Positions 58,956 to 64,000 of a stretch of DNA of 64,000 bases are shown here, one piece after another. The DNA is from Vibrio marinisediminis (GTDB lineage Bacteria > Pseudomonadota > Gammaproteobacteria > Enterobacterales > Vibrionaceae): assembly GCF_014050145.1 (NCBI RefSeq), contig NZ_JACFYF010000012.1, positions 1 through 64,000 of the forward strand, written 5' to 3'. How positions within the stretch are numbered: position 1 is the first letter of the stretch; the number at the start of each line of letters is the position of its first letter. The notes below the pieces were generated by a model. It saw only the letters and a program-made list of their open reading frames with translations. It was not told where the DNA came from and ran no database searches. The translations under genes and the position numbers were made by a program.

Positions 58956-60212
58956 ATGACGATAATGGCATTTAAGCCATGGGAACGAGTGATTACGGAT
59001 ATTCGACTTGTCCCAAAAATGGCATTGCTCATGGTGTTCAGTACCTTACTGATCGTCGGAAAGCAATTATGGGACGCAGAAACGTTCTACGACTCACTCC
59101 TCGCCGTAACTGAGAATACAGCTGTTGCACGTGAACATTATGAAGCTTATCTCGTTGACGTAGTGTGGCAAACCATTGGCTTAATTGGTATTTTCATTGT
59201 AGTTCTCCTTTTTGCTGCTCGTGTAATGTTGCGCCAAACTCAATATATCAATGATGCGATTAAACTGATGGCTAGTGGCGATCTTTCAACGCAGATCCGC
59301 TTAGAGTGTAAAGATGAATACGGTGATGTTGCTCGTGAGCTTGAGAAAACACGTTCACAGCTGCAAGACTTGATTCGAACGCAAGTGAGTTCTTCACAAG
59401 AGCTGGCTGGATTGACGGAAGTGATGACCTTGAGCATGTCGGAAACCAAGGAATCAGCCGAAGAAGAATTCGAAGAAATAGACCAACTTGCAACGGCAAT
59501 GAGTGAGATGACCTCAACGGTACAAACCGTTGCAGAACACGCGCAAAATGCCTCTTCACTGACGGAAAGTGCTTCAGATCAAGCCGCTACCGGTCAACGT
59601 TTTGTACAAGATACGGTAGGTAAAATTAGCGAACTATCACAAGATATCGCAGCTTCCGCGCAAGCGGTTAATCAGGTGGAAGAGAGTGTTGATGCTATCG
59701 GCAGTGTGGTTGGTACGATTCAGGGGATCTCTGAGCAAACCAATCTTCTGGCTTTGAATGCGGCAATTGAAGCGGCACGGGCCGGTGAAGCTGGGCGTGG
59801 TTTCGCTGTGGTTGCTGACGAAGTCCGTAACCTTGCACAGCGCACTCAACAAGCAACGATTGAAATCCAAGAGATGATTTCACAACTGCAAAGCAGTGCC
59901 AATTCAGCGGTAGACCTCATGGAAAAAAGTGTGGTTGAGGCTGCAGAGGGCGTTGAGTTGGTGACCAACGCTGGTAACGAATTAGATGGTATTGTTCTGC
60001 AAGTGAATCAAATTAATGATATGAACTTCCAAATTGCGACCGCGGCAGGGCAACAAAGCAGTGTTGCAGAAGAAATGAACCAGAACCTAACCAATGTAAG
60101 AGAGCTGGTGGAAGCGTCGGTCACCGTAGTGAGTGAATTACTGGAAACGTCGGAAATCATGCAAAAAAATGCTGAGGAATTGGATAAGAAAATCACCTCA
60201 TTCAAAGTGTGA
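58956..60212 (+). CDS. Methyl-accepting chemotaxis protein with minimal periplasmic loop
   Basis: This 418-aa chemoreceptor has transmembrane helices at about 20-38 and 70-92, with only about 31 residues between them. HAMP (93-145) and the long signalling coiled coil follow. The hairpin tip that binds CheA/CheW is intact (EQTNLLALNAAIEAARAGE and RGFAVVADEVRNLAQRTQ, about 251-293). The loop is too small for a usual ligand domain, so it likely senses through the membrane, energy state or a partner. The ribosome site GGAG and the start at 58956 are good. A strong terminator follows. Confidence 0.92.
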   Translation: MTIMAFKPWERVITDIRLVPKMALLMVFSTLLIVGKQLWDAETFYDSLLAVTENTAVAREHYEAYLVDVVWQTIGLIGIFIVVLLFAARVMLRQTQYINDAIKLMASGDLSTQIRLECKDEYGDVARELEKTRSQLQDLIRTQVSSSQELAGLTEVMTLSMSETKESAEEEFEEIDQLATAMSEMTSTVQTVAEHAQNASSLTESASDQAATGQRFVQDTVGKISELSQDIAASAQAVNQVEESVDAIGSVVGTIQGISEQTNLLALNAAIEAARAGEAGRGFAVVADEVRNLAQRTQQATIEIQEMISQLQSSANSAVDLMEKSVVEAAEGVELVTNAGNELDGIVLQVNQINDMNFQIATAAGQQSSVAEEMNQNLTNVRELVEASVTVVSELLETSEIMQKNAEELDKKITSFKV

Positions 60213-60231
60213 TCTCACAGAGTGAATCAAT

Positions 60232-60264
60232 AAACGCCTGCGAATAGTTCGCAGGCGTTTTTTA
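60232..60264 (+). terminator. Terminator of the chemoreceptor gene
   Basis: AAACGCCTGCGAA and TTCGCAGGCGTTT form a perfect 13-bp stem with a TAG loop, followed by T. Confidence 0.92.
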
Positions 60265-60320
60265 TTACCTAAAGTTTGTTATAACTAAGCCAATAACGCG
60301 TTTATCTACAAGGAAGAATC

Positions 60321-63161
60321 ATGCTTTTGCCTTCATCTCTGACTCCGATATCTCAATCTGCGTTGGCAAATTTAGAGCAGTACCAACTACAACAAAATTG
60401 GTCTGAAAAAGTGTATCAACAACTTGGGTTTGTTGCGGGGCTTAGCCAGTTTGTGATCGAAGTTTTAGCGAAAGATGAAATCTTACGCGCTGAACTACCG
60501 ACAATGTTGGATCAACAAGAACGCTATAAGCAATATCGCGATGCATTAGCACAACAATTACTTGGCTGCGCCGATGAGATGAGCGGTCAACGAGTTTTAA
60601 GGCAGTTTCGCAATCGCGAAATGGCTTACATCGCATGGCGCGATTTTTGTGGTTCTTGGTCGTTAGAGCAGAGTCTCAAACACGTCTCTGAGCTAGCCGA
60701 AGCGATGATTTTCGAGACCTATCAATGGCAATATAAAGCGTGCTGTGAATTATGGGGCACCCCTTGTAATGAACAAGGGGAAGCGCAACCGATGTTGATC
60801 ATTGGTATGGGGAAACTTGGCGGTGGAGAGCTTAATTTCTCATCCGATATCGATCTTATTTTTACTTACCCTGAAAACGGTGAAACTCAAGGGGCTCGCC
60901 GAAGCATTGCCAATGCGCAGTTTTTTACCCGTTTAGGTCAACGCATCATCAAAGCGTTGGATCAGCAAACTTTCGATGGTTTCTGTTATCGAGTTGATAT
61001 GCGTATTCGTCCATTCGGCGACAGCGGCCCCTTGGTGATGAGCTTTGCAGCGCTGGAAGATTACTATCAAGAACAAGGGCGTGATTGGGAACGCTACGCC
61101 ATGATTAAAGCGCGGGTGATGGGGCGTGACATGTACCCTCAATACCAAGAACTTCGTCAAATGCTACGTCCATTTGTTTTCCGCCGTTATATTGATTTCA
61201 GTGCGATTCAATCTTTGCGTCGCATGAAATCAATGATCAGCAGTGAAGTGCGCCGCCGAGGGCTCAGTAACAACATCAAATTGGGCGCGGGTGGTATCCG
61301 TGAAGTGGAATTTATTGCCCAAGTTTTCCAGCTAATTAGAGGTGGTCGAGAGCCGAGCTTACGCCAAAGAGGGTTATTGGTGACTCTAGATGCGATTGAA
61401 GAGCTGGAACTGTTGACCCTAAGCGAAATCGAACACTTACGTACTGCTTATAAATTCTTGCGTAGGCTCGAAAACTTATTGCAAGCGATGGCGGATAAGC
61501 AAACTCAAACCTTACCAGATGGCGAGCAAGAGCAAGCTCAACTTGCGACAGCAATGGGTTTAGAAAACTGGCAGCAACTGCTTGAGCAAGTCCAGCAGAA
61601 CATGGCAAATGTGCACAGTGTCTTCACCCATTTAATTGGTGATGACGATGAAGAGCACGGTGAAGTGGCTAAGCATTTCCATGAATTATGGGATATGGCG
61701 CAACACCGTGATGTGATCGACCATATTTTGCAGCAGGATTTACAGGTAGAACAGCCAGAAACGATGGCGAACACCATCATTCAATTTAAGCAAGACTTGG
61801 CAAAGAAGACGCTTGGTCCTCGTGGACGAGAAGTGTTGAATCGCTTAATGCCAAAAATGTTTCAAGTTATCTTTGCTCACCCTGATGCACAATATGGCTT
61901 ACCGCGTGTATTGCACTTACTGCATCGAATTGTAACCCGCACAACTTACTTAGAGCTACTTGATGAACATAGTGCTGCTCTCACACAGCTGGTTCGTCTG
62001 TGTACGGCGAGCCCGATGATTTCAGAACAGCTAGGACGTTATCCAATCTTATTGGATGAGTTAATTGATCCACAACAGCTGTATAACCCGATTCCATTGA
62101 CTGCTTACAGTACCGAATTACGCGACTACTTAGCGCGTATTCCAGAAGATGATATGGAACAGCAAATGGAAGCGCTGCGCCAATTCAAACAGATTTGTAT
62201 CTTACGCATCGCGGCGGCAGATATTGCTGGTGTGCTACCAGTAATGAAAGTGAGTGACCACTTAACTTACTTATCTGAAGCGATTGTTGAGTGCGTGGTT
62301 AATCAGGCTTGGCTGCAAATGGCGGCTAAATATGGGCAACCGAACCATCTTAAAGATCGTGAAGGTAAAGGTTTTGCTGTGGTGGGTTACGGCAAAGTCG
62401 GCGGTTGGGAATTAGGTTATAACTCCGATCTTGATATCGTCTTTATGCACGATTGCCCAGTGAGTTCTTATACCGATGGTAAGAAAGAGATCGATGGACG
62501 TCAGTTCTACTTGCGACTTGCTCAGCGCATTATTCATATTTTCTCCGTCCGTACTGCTTCTGGAATACTGTATGAGGTGGATACACGTTTACGCCCATCA
62601 GGGGCATCAGGATTACTGGTTAGCCCAACCGATGCATTTGAAGAGTATCAGCGCAGTGAAGCTTGGACATGGGAGCACCAAGCGCTGGTTCGTGCCCGGA
62701 TGATTTACGGTGATGAGCCTCTTCAGCGTGCTTTCCACGAGATTCGCCACTCAATCTTATGTCTGCCGCGTGAACGCAATGATCTGAAAAAACAAGTGAC
62801 GGATATGCGCATTAAGATGCGCGACCATCTCGGCAGTAAAAAAGCTGGGCGCTTTATGCTCAAGCAAGATCCGGGTGGAATCACCGATATTGAGTTTCTC
62901 GCGCAATATTTAGTATTGAACTACAGTCATGACAAGCCAAAACTGACGCGCTGGTCAGACAATGTTCGTATTTTTGAGTCTTTGATTGCGCAGGATATTA
63001 TGGATGAGTCGCAGGCAATGGCGATCACACATGCGTATACCGCAATGCGTGATCAGATTCACCAGCGTAACTTGCTCAATTTGGATGCTGACGTTGCTGA
63101 CGATAAGTTCTCTCAAGAGCGTGAATTGGTGGTCGGGATATGGAATCAATGGCTGAGCTAA
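60321..63161 (+). CDS. glnE: Glutamine synthetase adenylyltransferase/deadenylase
   Basis: This 946-aa bifunctional enzyme adenylylates and deadenylylates GlnA in response to PII. Two nucleotidyltransferase domains are visible, one in each half: [20 protein letters not shown] (about 162-181, deadenylase side) and [20 protein letters not shown] (about 690-709, adenylylase side), each with the G-S/N-D-x-D metal motif. Regulatory helical domains lie between and after. Length equals E. coli GlnE (946). The hldE gene follows after 92 nt, the conserved glnE-hldE order. Confidence 0.97.
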   Translation: MLLPSSLTPISQSALANLEQYQLQQNWSEKVYQQLGFVAGLSQFVIEVLAKDEILRAELPTMLDQQERYKQYRDALAQQLLGCADEMSGQRVLRQFRNREMAYIAWRDFCGSWSLEQSLKHVSELAEAMIFETYQWQYKACCELWGTPCNEQGEAQPMLIIGMGKLGGGELNFSSDIDLIFTYPENGETQGARRSIANAQFFTRLGQRIIKALDQQTFDGFCYRVDMRIRPFGDSGPLVMSFAALEDYYQEQGRDWERYAMIKARVMGRDMYPQYQELRQMLRPFVFRRYIDFSAIQSLRRMKSMISSEVRRRGLSNNIKLGAGGIREVEFIAQVFQLIRGGREPSLRQRGLLVTLDAIEELELLTLSEIEHLRTAYKFLRRLENLLQAMADKQTQTLPDGEQEQAQLATAMGLENWQQLLEQVQQNMANVHSVFTHLIGDDDEEHGEVAKHFHELWDMAQHRDVIDHILQQDLQVEQPETMANTIIQFKQDLAKKTLGPRGREVLNRLMPKMFQVIFAHPDAQYGLPRVLHLLHRIVTRTTYLELLDEHSAALTQLVRLCTASPMISEQLGRYPILLDELIDPQQLYNPIPLTAYSTELRDYLARIPEDDMEQQMEALRQFKQICILRIAAADIAGVLPVMKVSDHLTYLSEAIVECVVNQAWLQMAAKYGQPNHLKDREGKGFAVVGYGKVGGWELGYNSDLDIVFMHDCPVSSYTDGKKEIDGRQFYLRLAQRIIHIFSVRTASGILYEVDTRLRPSGASGLLVSPTDAFEEYQRSEAWTWEHQALVRARMIYGDEPLQRAFHEIRHSILCLPRERNDLKKQVTDMRIKMRDHLGSKKAGRFMLKQDPGGITDIEFLAQYLVLNYSHDKPKLTRWSDNVRIFESLIAQDIMDESQAMAITHAYTAMRDQIHQRNLLNLDADVADDKFSQERELVVGIWNQWLS

Positions 63162-63253
63162 CGGTAAACGATGCATACAGACCGTCGGTAAAGGTTTTGA
63201 CCGTTAAAAGGCTATGATAAACTTTGCCCAGAATTAAATAGTGGAGATCCATG

Positions 63254-64000
63254 ATGAAACCAATCCTACCTGACTACAGTCAAGCAGGTGTGCTTATTAT
63301 TGGTGACGTAATGCTAGATCGTTACTGGCATGGTCCAACTGGACGCATTTCGCCAGAAGCACCAGTGCCAGTAGTGAAAGTAGAAAATAACGAAGAGCGA
63401 CCAGGTGGCGCCGCGAACGTAGCAATGAATATTGCTTCTATTGGCGGACACGCTCATATCGTTGGTTTAACAGGGATTGATGAACCCGCTAAAGTGTTGA
63501 ATGAAACCTTGTCGGCACTCAAAGTGAAGTGTGATTTTGTATCATTACCAAACTTTCCAACCATTACTAAACTGCGCGTATTGAGCCGTGGTCAACAACT
63601 GATCCGCCTTGATTTTGAAGATCAGTTTGAAGGTGTTGACCCTGAACTTATTCTAGACCGTATGGAGCAGGCACTTCCAAAAGTAAAAGCGGTTGTGTTA
63701 TCTGATTACGCGAAAGGGGCTTTAGAGCATGTTCAAATGTTCATTCAAAAAGCTCGCGCTGCCAATGTTCCCGTGTTTATTGATCCTAAAGGTGCTGAGT
63801 TTGAGCGCTACCGCGGTGCAACACTACTAACGCCAAACATGGCGGAGTTTGAATTGGTTGCGGGCAAAGTGAAGTCAGAACAAGATCTGATTGATAAGTC
63901 ATTAGCGCTGATTGAGAAATACGATTTTGAAGCGCTACTGGTTACTCGTAGCGAAAATGGCATGACATTGATCCGTCGTGGACAAGAACCATTCCACCTA
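63254..64000 (+). CDS. hldE: HldE, D-glycero-beta-D-manno-heptose kinase/adenylyltransferase (5' part)
   Basis: The first 249 codons are in the window and the frame stays open at the edge. It begins [20 protein letters not shown], with [14 protein letters not shown] near 29-42, and the PfkB-type ribokinase loop [15 protein letters not shown] near 54-68. This matches the kinase half of the bifunctional lipopolysaccharide heptose-precursor enzyme; the adenylyltransferase half should follow. A GGAG site precedes two ATGs (63251 and 63254); I chose the second because it matches the usual MK... start. Not complete because the window ends. Confidence 0.95.
   Translation, partial: MKPILPDYSQAGVLIIGDVMLDRYWHGPTGRISPEAPVPVVKVENNEERPGGAANVAMNIASIGGHAHIVGLTGIDEPAKVLNETLSALKVKCDFVSLPNFPTITKLRVLSRGQQLIRLDFEDQFEGVDPELILDRMEQALPKVKAVVLSDYAKGALEHVQMFIQKARAANVPVFIDPKGAEFERYRGATLLTPNMAEFELVAGKVKSEQDLIDKSLALIEKYDFEALLVTRSENGMTLIRRGQEPFHL

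Overview
The window is about 64 kb of ordinary chromosomal DNA from a gammaproteobacterium, almost certainly a Vibrio. The evidence is the gene order: leuO beside the leu operon, ilvIH and serA; rpoE-rseABC-lepA-lepB-rnc-era-recO-pdxJ-acpS; a VarS/BarA-type hybrid kinase next to rlmD-relA-mazG-pyrG-eno. A VC2487-family glycosyltransferase and an orphan gspAB pair support this. I see no insertion sequence, prophage, integron or CRISPR array. Assignments rest on recognising protein families and reading the sequence; no database search was run.

Layout. 1-412 is the 3' end of an rRNA operon: 5S end, terminator, tRNA-Thr(GGT), variant second 5S, terminator. 437-6454 (minus strand) holds a DUF547 lipoprotein-like gene and leuABCD, preceded by an unannotated leucine-rich leader peptide (leuL) and an attenuator. 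6691-14238 (plus) holds a PAP2 phosphatase and glycosyltransferase pair, leuO, a long-chain acyl-CoA synthetase and ilvIH. 14306-17815 (minus) holds serA, rpiA, fau, 6S RNA and zapA. 18050-21071 (plus) holds ygfB-ubiH-ubiI. Then come ytfK, a ybaK-like gene and ygfZ (minus), sdhE-ygfX (plus) and nadB (minus). 26176-28843 is the envelope-stress operon rpoE-rseA-rseB-rseC, followed by lepA-lepB-rnc-era and recO-pdxJ-acpS.

35471-38396 is a three-gene unit of an outer-membrane barrel, a small PstS-like periplasmic protein and a membrane GGDEF protein. It runs tail to tail, sharing stop-codon bases, into the varS/barA kinase. rlmD, relA, mazG, pyrG and eno follow, with a nested palindromic/direct-repeat cluster between relA and mazG. 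49697-56310 contains cca, gspA-gspB, ygiM, a PiT phosphate transporter and its DUF47 partner. 56510-64000 contains ygiF, a voltage-gated-type K+ channel, a chemoreceptor with almost no periplasmic domain, glnE and the start of hldE.

Common themes are branched-chain amino acid synthesis with its regulator, ubiquinone synthesis, flavoprotein/succinate dehydrogenase assembly, envelope stress, and nutrient-stress signalling (RelA, YtfK, 6S RNA, VarS, a diguanylate cyclase). No wholly new system is evident. The best leads are non-coding: the leuL attenuator, a 48-bp dyad upstream of leuO, a PurR-like box at serA, competing 3' folds of 6S RNA, the relA-mazG repeats, and hairpin-rich gaps near ytfK and eno. 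The best protein lead is the porin/PstS-like/GGDEF unit.
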